This document shows, piece by piece, positions 33,864 to 42,529 of a DNA stretch of 64,000 bases. A model generated the notes under the pieces. The model was not told the DNA's origin and did not search any database. It was given only the letters and a program-made list of their open reading frames with translations. Every line of letters begins with the position of its first letter. The first letter of the stretch is position 1. Both the position numbers and the translations under genes were made by a program. The DNA is taken from assembly GCA_045614565.1 (NCBI GenBank), contig JAZLDG010000102.1:1-64000 (forward strand), written 5' to 3'. This stretch comes from Scatosoma sp045614565 (GTDB taxonomy: Bacteria > Bacillota > Clostridia > Christensenellales > Borkfalkiaceae).

Positions 33864-34703
33864 ATGAATAAGGCATATATAAGATTTCCAAATTTTAGAA
33901 GAAAGGCTTTGACCTTGAGCTATGATGACGGGGTTCGACAGGATAAACGGTTGATTGCGATTATGCGAAAGCACGGTTTAAAAGGTACGTTCAATATCAA
34001 CGCAGGGTTATTTGGGGATAAATATGATGGTAAAGAGGTGGGACGTATGACAAGGCAGGAAGCTTTGGATTTATATATCCCCGCTGGTATGGAAGTGGCG
34101 ATACACGGTTATAAACATTTATCTCTTCCGCTTGTAGATTCTGCGGTGGCAACAAACGACGTGTGCACGGATAGAAAGGAATTGGAAAAAATGTTCGGGC
34201 GAATTATCAAGGGCATGGCGTATGCCAATGGCAAGTATAACGACGAGATTGTAAATATGCTTAAATTTAACGGCGTAAATTATGCGAGAACGGTCGTTTC
34301 CACCGAGCGGTTTGATTTACCATCCGATTGGTTGAGATTGCCCGCGACTTGTCATCATAAAAATCCTCGACTTATGGAGCTAGCGAAACAATTTGTGGAG
34401 CAAAGTGAAAGACCATATTATTGGTATAATACACCGCAAATGTTCTATCTTTGGGGGCATAGTTATGAGTTTGACAGCGACAATAATTGGAATGTTATTG
34501 AAGAGTTCGCCGAGTATATAGGTAATAGAGAAGATATTTGGTATGCAACAAACGGAGAGATTTTCGATTATTTACAAGCGTGCGAAAGGTTGGAATTTAG
34601 TATAGACGCTACGCTTGTGCATAATCCAAGTAGTATTGATGTATGGATTGATTACTTCGGTAAAAAATGCTTAATTCCCGCGGGCGGAATGATTGCATTA
34701 TAA
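33864..34703 (+). CDS. Polysaccharide deacetylase (CE4) family protein
   Basis: A 279-aa NodB-homology protein. The CE4 motif 1 is LSYDDG (Asp21, Asp22) and the metal HxxxH motif is HGYKH (81-85). GKYNDEIVNML and WGHSYEF correspond to later motifs. CE4 enzymes remove acyl groups from sugars or amides using a divalent metal. There is no signal peptide, so the substrate is probably internal and small, not cell wall. ATG 33864 follows AAAGGAG. It has its own promoter and opens the accessory island. Confidence 0.85.
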   Translation: MNKAYIRFPNFRRKALTLSYDDGVRQDKRLIAIMRKHGLKGTFNINAGLFGDKYDGKEVGRMTRQEALDLYIPAGMEVAIHGYKHLSLPLVDSAVATNDVCTDRKELEKMFGRIIKGMAYANGKYNDEIVNMLKFNGVNYARTVVSTERFDLPSDWLRLPATCHHKNPRLMELAKQFVEQSERPYYWYNTPQMFYLWGHSYEFDSDNNWNVIEEFAEYIGNREDIWYATNGEIFDYLQACERLEFSIDATLVHNPSSIDVWIDYFGKKCLIPAGGMIAL

Positions 34704-34860
34704 ATAACAAAAACAAAGAATCTTTAAAAATATGTACAAATTTTTTTTGAGAATAAGCAAGTATCACATAGTTTGAATAAATTAAACGATTAAATTTATG
34801 GGTAGAAAGTTTATTTCGACATTTTTAGTATGATAAAAAGCAACGAGGGTTTCCAAGATA

Positions 34861-35970
34861 ATGAAAAAAAAATTAACAGTATTTTGCTTTACTGATATGC
34901 ACAACCAACAAGCGATGTTGGATTATCCTACAACACTTAGGTTATCATTGATTCGTGCAAAAGATTTGGCGTTAGAAGAATTTGGGCTTGCAGATTTAGC
35001 AATTGTTGGTGGGGATAATATATCGGATTATCCATATTGGAATAAATCATGTGCTTTACCAAAGAAAAATTTTTTGGATATAAAAAAGAAAATCCACAAT
35101 GCTATTTCTGAATGTGTTAAAGATGAAAAGGTTTTGTATGTTGCTGGAAACAACGATATGATTTTAGGGGACTTAGGAACGTTGGAAAACGAACCCTATA
35201 ATGCTACAGATTTCTATGATTATATGGATGCGGCTTTCGGTGAAATTCCAAAAAACGAGAGAATTTCTTTAAAAGCAAATGAAAAACCGAATGAGAAATA
35301 TTTAGGGGCATTTCATTACGTGGTAGGTGGAATTGACTTTATAGGTATCAATATTGATCCGAATACAGCGTTTAACTCGCATGAAGGCTATTATAATGAT
35401 GAAACATTGTTATGGGTCAGGGATAAACTTAACGAAATAGACCCTCAAGGTGTAAAACCAATTTTTGTCGTAGGTCATTTATCTGCCATATATTGTTACA
35501 ATGATGGCAAAGTTGAAGAGACGATGATTAATGGGAACGTTGAATTGTTCTACAATATGTTTAAAGGACATAAAAATGCTTTTTATCTTTATGGGCACGT
35601 GCATGGGGAAAATGCGTGTTATAAGGGGTACACATCCAAAGCAATTTTACATCTTACAGATAATCATATCCCTCTAAATTATAATATGGAAGAAATGAAT
35701 TCCATAGGGAAAGAATATGCTTATACGTTTGTACATATGGGAGGATTACGACCGTTTAGTGCAAAATATTTCTTAGATGACGGACTTGTTGGGTATGGAG
35801 GAAATGTTGATAAACAGTACCAGCCAAAAACGGGAACGCCTACATTAGCGCAATATCTTGTATTTGAGATTTATGACGATAGAGTGGTTTTTTTTATAAG
35901 GAACGCTGGTAGTGATATTGACTATTCAGTCGAGAATAAATTAAAGGAATATATAGTGTATTTCAAGTAA
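34861..35970 (+). CDS. Calcineurin-like metallophosphoesterase
   Basis: A 369-aa protein with the full set of metallophosphoesterase blocks: DMH (12-14), GGDN (50-53), GNND (near 100, in place of GNHD), GHLS and GHVHG. It has no signal peptide. Substrates in this family range from phosphodiesters to nucleotides and none can be assigned. The base composition is AT-rich, like the following region. A weak TATGAT box lies near 34830 and GAGGG precedes the start. Confidence 0.85.
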   Translation: MKKKLTVFCFTDMHNQQAMLDYPTTLRLSLIRAKDLALEEFGLADLAIVGGDNISDYPYWNKSCALPKKNFLDIKKKIHNAISECVKDEKVLYVAGNNDMILGDLGTLENEPYNATDFYDYMDAAFGEIPKNERISLKANEKPNEKYLGAFHYVVGGIDFIGINIDPNTAFNSHEGYYNDETLLWVRDKLNEIDPQGVKPIFVVGHLSAIYCYNDGKVEETMINGNVELFYNMFKGHKNAFYLYGHVHGENACYKGYTSKAILHLTDNHIPLNYNMEEMNSIGKEYAYTFVHMGGLRPFSAKYFLDDGLVGYGGNVDKQYQPKTGTPTLAQYLVFEIYDDRVVFFIRNAGSDIDYSVENKLKEYIVYFK

Positions 35971-36079
35971 ATTTAATTCATTAAAGCGGAACTTATACTC
36001 AAAACGCTTTTAATGATTTTGAAGAGATCGTAACAAATAAAGAGAGAAAAATTGTTATTGTGGCAGTCAACTCCGTTTT

Positions 36080-36436
36080 TTAACTTGTGAAAAAAAATAA
36101 AAGACTAATAGAGTCATTAATAGAATTGCCTATTAGGCGAGTAAAGGTGGGCAACTTGGTATGATGCGCGGACTTGCGTTGGATTTAGGGAAATATAATA
36201 TCCGTGTAAATGCCGTTTTGCTTGGGATGATAAATACGGATAGGTGGGAGAAAAAACCCGATTTCCATAAGGACTTGCCTTCTCGTTATACGCCACTTGG
36301 AGATGTGGTAGAAGGCTTTGATATTGCAGATGCGGTTTGGTGTTTTACCGAACACGCTCGTAATACAACGGGTGCAGAACTTGTTTTGGACGGAGGAAAC
36401 ACTATTCAATTATATTCGATTATCCCTAAAAATTGA
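36080..36436 (+). pseudogene. C-terminal remnant of a short-chain dehydrogenase
   Basis: The reading frame from ATG 36161 encodes only the last 91 residues of an SDR (MMRGLALDLGKYNIRVNAV...ELVLDGGNTIQLY). Immediately upstream the same frame reads A-Y-stop-A-S-K-G-G-Q. This is the catalytic YxASK motif with its Ser/Pro codon turned into TAG at 36134-36136. The nucleotide-binding half is missing. The remnant is followed by a 13-codon stub with its own ribosome binding site. Confidence 0.8.
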
Positions 36437-36466
36437 TAGATAAGCATTCTAGTGAGGTAAAAGCAA

Positions 36467-36508
36467 ATGGCAGAAATTAATAAAAAAGATTTATTAAGAT
36501 CGAAGTGA
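36467..36508 (+). pseudogene. Truncated 13-codon gene start
   Basis: GAGGTAAAAGCAA precedes an ATG that encodes MAEINKKDLLRSK and then stops. It looks like the first codons of a gene whose remainder was deleted. The terminator follows 31 bases later. Confidence 0.4.
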
Positions 36509-36539
36509 TCTCAAAGTTTAGACAAAGGATATAAAATTA

Positions 36540-36577
36540 GGAATGAGTTCTGTGCTGTACAGAGCTCATTCCTTTTA
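36540..36577 (+). terminator. Intrinsic terminator
   Basis: A 14-bp stem GGAATGAGTTCTGT / ACAGAGCTCATTCC with loop GCTGT, followed by TTTT. It ends the remnant region ahead of the convergent AraC gene. Confidence 0.85.
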
Positions 36578-36646
36578 AGTTAATTAAAATTTTTGTCCGA
36601 TTTTTTAGTTTTAATACTTCGTTTTAGTCGGATTGTTTTGCTGAAA

Positions 36647-37450
36647 TTATAATAAACATTCATCGTTTTTATATTGTGAGGGAGTTTTGCCTAATATTTT
36701 TTTAAATAATCTTTCAAAATATATAGGATTATTAAAACCATATTTTATAGAAAGCTCTTTGATTGTGAGATTTTTATTATATAGGAGTTCTTGCGCACAG
36801 TTTTGAATGGTGATTTTATTTTTATAAATAATTGGCGAGTCGCCTGTTTCTTGTTTAAATAAACAATAAAACCGAGAAGGACTTAAATTGCAAAGGAGTG
36901 CGAGGTCTTCAACGGAGAATTTCTTTTTATGATTTTTTTGGATATATGTGATAGCAGGCAAAATAGCTGTATTAATGGGTTGTAGTTCATTTAACCTAAT
37001 ATTTTGAAGTAGGTTACCGCAAAGGCCGAAGAATGCGGAGAGAGCAAGAAAAGAATCAGTCGTTTTGCTAAATTGATACTGTTCAATCTTCTTTAATAAA
37101 GAGTATAGATGATTAAAGTTTGTATTATCAAGGCTTTGAATAGGGATGGATTTGTTTAACAAAGGATCGTTTTTAGGTGAAAAGGAAAAGTGTAGAGAAT
37201 GAAAAATTGTTTTAGGATTGGCTTTCCATTGTGCAACGTACATTGTGTTCTTAGGAATAAAGAGTATATCGCCTGTTTTCAAGAATATTGTTTCGTTGCT
37301 TGTTTCAATAATTCCTTCGCCTTCTAACATAAACACGAAGTTGTGACAAGGACGCGGTTGTTTGGAATAATCATATTTTTCGTTCTTATTATGAGTATAT
37401 TTTATGGACAATAATAGAGAGAGAATTTCTTGTATTTGTAAGTGAATCAT
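36647..37450 (-). CDS. AraC family transcriptional regulator
   Basis: A 267-aa regulator. An N-terminal cupin-like sensing domain (FVFMLEGEGIIETSNETIFLKTGDILFIPK, within 38-67) is followed by a C-terminal pair of helix-turn-helix motifs (FSVEDLALLCNLSPSRFYCLFKQ and LTIKELSIKYGFNNPIYFERLFKKILG). It is divergent from the SDR operon starting at 37568. It therefore probably activates that operon in response to a sugar- or polyol-like ligand. Confidence 0.9.
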   Translation of the reverse strand: MIHLQIQEILSLLLSIKYTHNKNEKYDYSKQPRPCHNFVFMLEGEGIIETSNETIFLKTGDILFIPKNTMYVAQWKANPKTIFHSLHFSFSPKNDPLLNKSIPIQSLDNTNFNHLYSLLKKIEQYQFSKTTDSFLALSAFFGLCGNLLQNIRLNELQPINTAILPAITYIQKNHKKKFSVEDLALLCNLSPSRFYCLFKQETGDSPIIYKNKITIQNCAQELLYNKNLTIKELSIKYGFNNPIYFERLFKKILGKTPSQYKNDECLL

Positions 37451-37506
37451 AATGCCTCATAGTAGAATAGGTTTGTATTTTAGTAGTATTATAATATTAT
37501 AAATGC

Positions 37507-37535
37507 TTGAAAAAAAATTGTCAATTGTTTATAAT
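37507..37535 (+). promoter_or_regulatory. Promoter of module A
   Basis: TTGAAA (37507-37512) and TATAAT (37530-37535), 17-base spacer, in the intergenic region shared with the divergent AraC gene. The spacer contains the palindrome AATTGTCAATT. Confidence 0.65.
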
Positions 37536-37567
37536 AGAATTACAAAAAATAAAGCGAGGATATCTTT

Positions 37568-38332
37568 ATGACTTTTAAAGGGAAGGTTGCGGTTGCGACT
37601 GGCGCGGCTTCGGGAATGGGATTTTTGTTCGCGCAAAACTTTGCTGAGCTTAGCGGAAACGTTGTGCTTTGCGATGTAAATGAAAGTGTTTTAAAAGAAA
37701 AAGTAGAAGAAATCAATGCAAAAGATAAAGGTAAAGCAATAGGCGTTGTGTGTGATGTTCGGGATTATAAGCAAGTTTGTAATGCGAGAGATAAAGCAGT
37801 GGAAACATTTGGTTCAATTGACGTTATGGTAAACTTTGCGGGCGGGACAGCTGTTCGAATGCAAAAAGTAGATAGGCAGAAATATTCCGAATTCCCTGAC
37901 GTTCCAATAGATGTGTACGATTGGGGACTTGACGTTAATTTGAAAGGACCTTTTTACTTTGCGCACGCAGTTCTTTCACAAATGCGAAAACAAAAGAGTG
38001 GACTAATTATTAATATCGGCTCGATTACAGGTGCAGAAGGGGATGGCTACGGAATGGATTATCCCACGGCAAAAGCGGGGCTTATGTATGGTTTGACAAA
38101 ATCCATTGCTCAGTTTGGTGCAAAGTATAATATTCGTTGCGTATGTGTTTCTCCCGGACCCGTTTTAACGCGTGCGAATATGGCGAATATGAAAACGTTG
38201 CTGGGCAGAGCGGCTGAACCACAGGAAATTATAGATTTGTGTTTATTTTTAGCTGGCGAAAAAGGACAGTTTATCAACGGCGAAAATATTATGATGGACG
38301 GCGGAAGAAACGCAATGGGACGGTGGAATTGA
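37568..38332 (+). CDS. Short-chain dehydrogenase/reductase
   Basis: Classical SDR, 254 aa, NAD(P)-dependent. The cofactor motif is TGAASGMG (11-18), the structural motif NFAG, and the catalytic Ser in IGSITG with YPTAK (Tyr and Lys about 160-164). The C-terminal end (FINGENIMMDGG) fits polyol/3-oxoacyl-type SDRs. First gene of module A, overlapping no gene; the next gene starts 2 bases after its stop. It probably oxidises a hydroxyl of the substrate that the dehydroquinase-like enzyme handles next. Confidence 0.92.
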   Translation: MTFKGKVAVATGAASGMGFLFAQNFAELSGNVVLCDVNESVLKEKVEEINAKDKGKAIGVVCDVRDYKQVCNARDKAVETFGSIDVMVNFAGGTAVRMQKVDRQKYSEFPDVPIDVYDWGLDVNLKGPFYFAHAVLSQMRKQKSGLIINIGSITGAEGDGYGMDYPTAKAGLMYGLTKSIAQFGAKYNIRCVCVSPGPVLTRANMANMKTLLGRAAEPQEIIDLCLFLAGEKGQFINGENIMMDGGRNAMGRWN

Positions 38333-38334
38333 CG

Positions 38335-39096
38335 ATGAAGAAGAGTTTTTTGAATACGAACACACCGTTTATTACGGAAATGGTGCAAGTGCCGACGGCA
38401 AAGCGTGCGGAATGTTGTATAAGAAACGCCATCGCTGACGGTGCAACGGCAATCGGTTTTCAAATGCAAGTTTTAGAGAAACAATTTAGAACGGAAGAGA
38501 TATTGACTTCCATTTTCGATGTCGCAGAAGATAAGCCTATTTATTTTACGAACTACCGTAGCGGATTGAATACGGGGATGTGCGACGATGAACTTATGAA
38601 CGGTTTATTTTTGGGGTTGAAATGCGGGGCGACGCTCGTAGATGTTATGGGCGATACTTTTTGCCCTGCGCCCGAAGAATTAACGACGAATGAAGAGGCA
38701 ATTAAGAAGCAAATGCAGTTTATCGACGAAATCCATAAAAAGGGTGGCGAAGTGCTTATGTCGTCGCACGTTTACGAATTCCGACCTGCAGAACGGGTTT
38801 TGGAAATGGCGGTCGAACAACAACGCCGTGGAGCGGATATCGTCAAGATTGTGACGGGCGCAAATACGCAAGAAGAACAGCTTGAAAATTTACGTATTTG
38901 CAATCTTTTAAAACAAGAACTCAAGGTACCATTTTTGTTTTTATCGGGTGGGACCCACAGTTGTTTGCATAGAATGGTGGGACCAGCCCTTGGCGTTTGT
39001 ATGTGGCTTTGTTTTCGTGAGTATGATGAAACGACATACCCTGGACCGCCTCTTTTATCCAACGTCTTAAAAATTAAGCAAGGATTAAAACTTTAG
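38335..39096 (+). CDS. Type I 3-dehydroquinate dehydratase-like enzyme
   Basis: A 253-aa barrel enzyme related to AroD. The Schiff-base lysine is in GADIVKIVTGA (Lys171), the catalytic histidine in MSSHVYEF (His145) and the C-terminal arginine in LHRMVGPALG (Arg213). These match His143, Lys170 and Arg213 of the well-known class I enzymes. The substrate-binding sequences otherwise differ (RSGLNTG in place of RxxxEGG). It is not with shikimate biosynthesis genes but in an AraC-controlled catabolic cluster. A dehydratase or aldolase of a quinate-like or keto-sugar acid is therefore more likely. ATG 38335 follows the SDR stop closely. Confidence 0.78.
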   Translation: MKKSFLNTNTPFITEMVQVPTAKRAECCIRNAIADGATAIGFQMQVLEKQFRTEEILTSIFDVAEDKPIYFTNYRSGLNTGMCDDELMNGLFLGLKCGATLVDVMGDTFCPAPEELTTNEEAIKKQMQFIDEIHKKGGEVLMSSHVYEFRPAERVLEMAVEQQRRGADIVKIVTGANTQEEQLENLRICNLLKQELKVPFLFLSGGTHSCLHRMVGPALGVCMWLCFREYDETTYPGPPLLSNVLKIKQGLKL

Positions 39097-39109
39097 GAGG
39101 TAAAGAGAA

Positions 39110-40150
39110 ATGCTGTTAAAGAACGTAGAAATTTTGATGAATAATAAACTGCAAAATAGAGACTTCGACTCTTATGCCGTTTATGTTAAAGTGGGGGAAA
39201 ACGAGTATGTAATTATGTCGGAAAATGTCAACGAGGATACGTATTTCGATATAGCAAGTTGCGGAAAAATTCTTGTTACCACACCGCTAATATTACAATC
39301 AATTGATAAGGGACTTTTGTCGCTGGATAGCACGTTAGAAGAATTTTTTGATAATGTGCCTGTCGATAAAAAGAATATCACGATAAAGCATCTTTTAACG
39401 CATACTTCGGGGATTGTAAGACATAATTATTCCAAAGCGATGCACAGCGAGATTGCAAAAGAGATATTAGGGCAACCTTTGAAGTATGAAACGGGAAAGA
39501 ATTGTCAGTATTCGTGTTCGGGGATGGTTTTACTTGGTTTTATTCTTGAAAAAATTCATGGGGACACGCTGGAAAATCTTTTTGAGAAATTCTTGAAAAA
39601 GCCGCTTGGCTATACGAGAAGTAAATTTAATATCGAGTTAGATGAGCCGAATATGGCAGTTTGTTACCGAAGCGAAAACGTAGACGATTTGGCACATCCT
39701 TGGGACGACGAGAATATTCGCGTATTGCAAACCTCGGCAGGCTCTGGCGGACAGTTTTTTACTTTTGCCGACATCAAGAAGTTTGCAAATGCTGTACTGT
39801 CAAAAGACGAAAGGCTGTATTCCCGAAAGATGTTCGATATCTCGGAACAACAATATGCACCCGATTGCGCAAGCACGTCGAGGGGGCTTGGTTGGCTGTA
39901 TGTGGACGAAAAATATTCTCAAACGGGAAAACTTTTTTCTAAAGGTAGTTTCGGGCATTGTGGTCATAGTGGGCAAAGTATCTTTTTTAATCGAGAAAAG
40001 GATATGTGTGTGGTCATTTTGACAAATGCAACTCGTTTTTTGAATATGCGTTCGGGGTTTAAAGGCTATAATTACGGCAAAATTATGAAAATGCGAGAAG
40101 AAATCCATAACGCGATTTATGCGGATTTAACCGAGCAAGAGCTACTGTGA
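39110..40150 (+). CDS. Serine hydrolase of the beta-lactamase/esterase family
   Basis: A 346-aa class C beta-lactamase-fold hydrolase without signal peptide. The nucleophile motif SxxK is SCGK (50-53), the second motif is YSCS (133-136, replacing YxN), and HCGHSG takes the place of KTG/HxG. Cytoplasmic proteins of this type are usually esterases, not antibiotic enzymes. AGGAGG precedes the start. It lies between the dehydroquinase-like and MBL-SGNH genes and is thus one of several probable de-esterifying enzymes here. Confidence 0.85.
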   Translation: MLLKNVEILMNNKLQNRDFDSYAVYVKVGENEYVIMSENVNEDTYFDIASCGKILVTTPLILQSIDKGLLSLDSTLEEFFDNVPVDKKNITIKHLLTHTSGIVRHNYSKAMHSEIAKEILGQPLKYETGKNCQYSCSGMVLLGFILEKIHGDTLENLFEKFLKKPLGYTRSKFNIELDEPNMAVCYRSENVDDLAHPWDDENIRVLQTSAGSGGQFFTFADIKKFANAVLSKDERLYSRKMFDISEQQYAPDCASTSRGLGWLYVDEKYSQTGKLFSKGSFGHCGHSGQSIFFNREKDMCVVILTNATRFLNMRSGFKGYNYGKIMKMREEIHNAIYADLTEQELL

Positions 40151-40156
40151 TAGAAG

Positions 40157-41416
40157 ATGATGGTTTTTGAAGAAGAATTAAAAAATATCTATCGCCTAAA
40201 AGTGCCGTTTGAAGATTTATATACTTCGGTGTTTTTGATAAAGACCAAGCAAGGCAATGCGCTCGTCGATTGTGCAACCTATGCAAGCGATGTGGACGAC
40301 TATATTGTGCCTGCGTTAAGCATACTTGGATTACGTTTAGAGGATATTGCGTATTTAATTTTAACCCATAATCACGGCGACCACATAGGCGGAAAAACAA
40401 GAGCTTTAGAGCTTGCACCGAATATAGAAATTGTGCAGGCAAATCGTCCTATTTCATTGAACGGGATAACTATGTATGAGATGAAAGGGCATACGCTGGA
40501 TTGTATCGGCGTGTTGGATGAGCGTAGCGGTACGCTGATTACAGGCGACGGTTTGCAGGGCACAGGGATAGAAAAATATCGTTGCTCCCTTGAAAGCAAA
40601 GAAGAATACTTAAAGACGATAGCAAAGATTGAAAAAGATGAAAGAATAGAAAACATTCTCTTTTCTCACGCTTACGAGCCGTGGCATAAAGACGGCGCGT
40701 TCGGACGAGAGGAAGTAGAAAAATGTTTGCTTGATTGTGAGGAGTTTCTCGTGAATAAACCATATATAAGCATTTTAGGCGATAGCATAAGTACTTTTGA
40801 GGGATATTCTAATAATATCAAACGTAACACCACCACGAAAGACAATGCGGTATATTATGGTGGAGAGGGACATACGGGAAGTACATATCCATTTTTCGTA
40901 GAGAATTGTTGGTGGTATAAAAGCGCACAACAGGCTGGTTTACGTATTCTCGTCAACAATTCTTGGTCGGGGGATAGAGTTTGTCAGTTGGGGCAATTTC
41001 GATGCGAACAGTTACATTCCGACGTTTTAAAAATTGAACCTGACATTATTGCCGTGTATATTGGTATTAACGACTATAATCATGGATTAAGCATAGAAGA
41101 TTTTGCCAAGTATTACACTTCAATGGTTGAAAAAATAAGGCTAAAGTACAAGTCAAAAGTTTTTCTGTTTACGCTATTACCGAATGGAGTGTGCTTGGAT
41201 CATGGTAGAACTTTAACTGATTTGCCTTCGTTCAATCAACAAATTAAAGAGATCGCCGAACGATATAATTGTACGGTTGTAGATTTATATAAGAATAGCG
41301 GTATTACAGAAATAAATTACGATCAATTTATGTTTGATGGAAAATTACATCCAAATGTGCAAGGGCACGATAGGATAGCAAACTGCTTTATAAAAACAAT
41401 AAAAGGAGAAATATAA
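40157..41416 (+). CDS. Fusion of metallo-beta-lactamase hydrolase and SGNH esterase
   Basis: A 419-aa protein joining two unrelated hydrolase folds. Residues 1-195 are a metallo-beta-lactamase domain with HNHGDH (71-76), GHT (111-113), TGDG (129-132) and a late FSHAYEP (His171). Residues 202-419 are an SGNH/GDSL domain with GDS (208-210), GIND (303-306) and the catalytic pair Asp394/His398 in DGKLHPN. No signal peptide and no frame break. Both halves keep their catalytic residues. The combination suggests two successive hydrolyses, perhaps of a lactone or thioester and then an O-acyl ester. It starts 7 bases after the previous stop. Confidence 0.85.
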   Translation: MMVFEEELKNIYRLKVPFEDLYTSVFLIKTKQGNALVDCATYASDVDDYIVPALSILGLRLEDIAYLILTHNHGDHIGGKTRALELAPNIEIVQANRPISLNGITMYEMKGHTLDCIGVLDERSGTLITGDGLQGTGIEKYRCSLESKEEYLKTIAKIEKDERIENILFSHAYEPWHKDGAFGREEVEKCLLDCEEFLVNKPYISILGDSISTFEGYSNNIKRNTTTKDNAVYYGGEGHTGSTYPFFVENCWWYKSAQQAGLRILVNNSWSGDRVCQLGQFRCEQLHSDVLKIEPDIIAVYIGINDYNHGLSIEDFAKYYTSMVEKIRLKYKSKVFLFTLLPNGVCLDHGRTLTDLPSFNQQIKEIAERYNCTVVDLYKNSGITEINYDQFMFDGKLHPNVQGHDRIANCFIKTIKGEI

Positions 41417-41418
41417 AA

Positions 41419-42399
41419 ATGAAAGCGATTGTAATCAATAAGCAGGACCAAAGTTTAAGTTATACGGACGTAGCGAATCCCGTAGTCAAAGCAGGTGAAG
41501 TTTTAATAGAAACCTACGCGGCGGCGTTAAACCGTGCAGATTTATTGCAAAGAGAAGGGAATTATCCTCCGCCCCCTGGATGTCCCGAATGGCCTGGGTT
41601 AGAAGTCGCAGGGATTATCAAAGAGGTAGCCACCGATGTTACCAAATGGAAAGTAGGCGATAAAGTTTGCGCGTTGCTTGGCGGTGGTGGATATGCGGAA
41701 TACGTTACTGTTCCTGCGGAAATGGTTATGCCGATTCCCAACGGTTTAAGCTATGCGGAGGCGGCGGCTATCCCCGAAGTGTATATGACGGCGTATTTGA
41801 ACTTGTTCTACGTCGGACAAGCGAAAGCGGGGGAAACGCTTTTGATGAACGCGGGCGCAAGCGGGCTTGCAAGTGCGGTAATTCCTATGGCAAAAGCGTT
41901 TGGGCTTCGCGTTATTACTACCGTTTTGGGACAAGACAAGGTAAAGGAAGTTGCGTATCTTAATGCGGATAGAGTAGTGGATACGACGACGGAAGATATT
42001 GTAGAAGTATTAAAGGAAGAAGAACAAAACGGGCATCCCGTAAACCTTGCAATTGACTGCTTGGCTGGCGAAGTGTTAGGCAGATGCTTGAAATATGTGG
42101 CGCGCGGTTGCAGATGGATTCAAATTGCGTCTCTCGCTGGGGATATGTCCGCGGTCGATTTCAGAAATATTTTCGTAAAGAATATCCGTATTATTGGTAG
42201 CACATTGAGAAGTAAAACCCCCGATGAAAAAGGACAGCTTTTGAGCGAGCTAGTAGAAAAGACTTGGGGCAAGTTTGAAAGCGGGGAAATTAAATTGAAG
42301 ATTTATAAAACATTTCCTTTACAACAAGCAGACGATGCGCAACAAGTGCTTTACCGCGGGGAAAACGTTGGGAAAGTGGTGTTGATTGTCAAAGAATAA
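41419..42399 (+). CDS. Zinc-free MDR, NADPH:quinone oxidoreductase-like (PIG3 type)
   Basis: Medium-chain dehydrogenase/reductase, 326 aa, of the quinone oxidoreductase/PIG3 group. N-terminal LNRADLLQREGNYPPPPG (about 38-55) is the group signature. The cofactor region has NAGASGLASAVIPMAKAFG in place of GAAGGVG. No structural zinc cysteines are present. It uses NAD(P)H to reduce or oxidise a carbonyl or enone. Last gene of module A, ending before the bidirectional terminator. Confidence 0.9.
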   Translation: MKAIVINKQDQSLSYTDVANPVVKAGEVLIETYAAALNRADLLQREGNYPPPPGCPEWPGLEVAGIIKEVATDVTKWKVGDKVCALLGGGGYAEYVTVPAEMVMPIPNGLSYAEAAAIPEVYMTAYLNLFYVGQAKAGETLLMNAGASGLASAVIPMAKAFGLRVITTVLGQDKVKEVAYLNADRVVDTTTEDIVEVLKEEEQNGHPVNLAIDCLAGEVLGRCLKYVARGCRWIQIASLAGDMSAVDFRNIFVKNIRIIGSTLRSKTPDEKGQLLSELVEKTWGKFESGEIKLKIYKTFPLQQADDAQQVLYRGENVGKVVLIVKE

Positions 42400-42481
42400 G
42401 GGGCGTAGATGTTTATTAAAAGCATGTTGGCATTCTTTGTAATTATAAATAGGAAATTGAGTTGTTATTATTAACGAACAA

Positions 42482-42516
42482 AAAATACTACGGTAAACCG
42501 CCGTAGTATTTTCTTT
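42482..42516. terminator. Bidirectional terminator between convergent genes
   Basis: A perfect 12-bp stem AAAATACTACGG / CCGTAGTATTTT with loop TAAACCG, T-rich on both strands. Confidence 0.9.
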
Positions 42517-42529
42517 ATAGTGATAACTT

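Noticed and set aside
39110..40150. Antibiotic-resistance beta-lactamase
   Set aside because: The fold has SxxK, but there is no signal peptide and the YxN motif is changed (YSCS). The cluster context fits an esterase.
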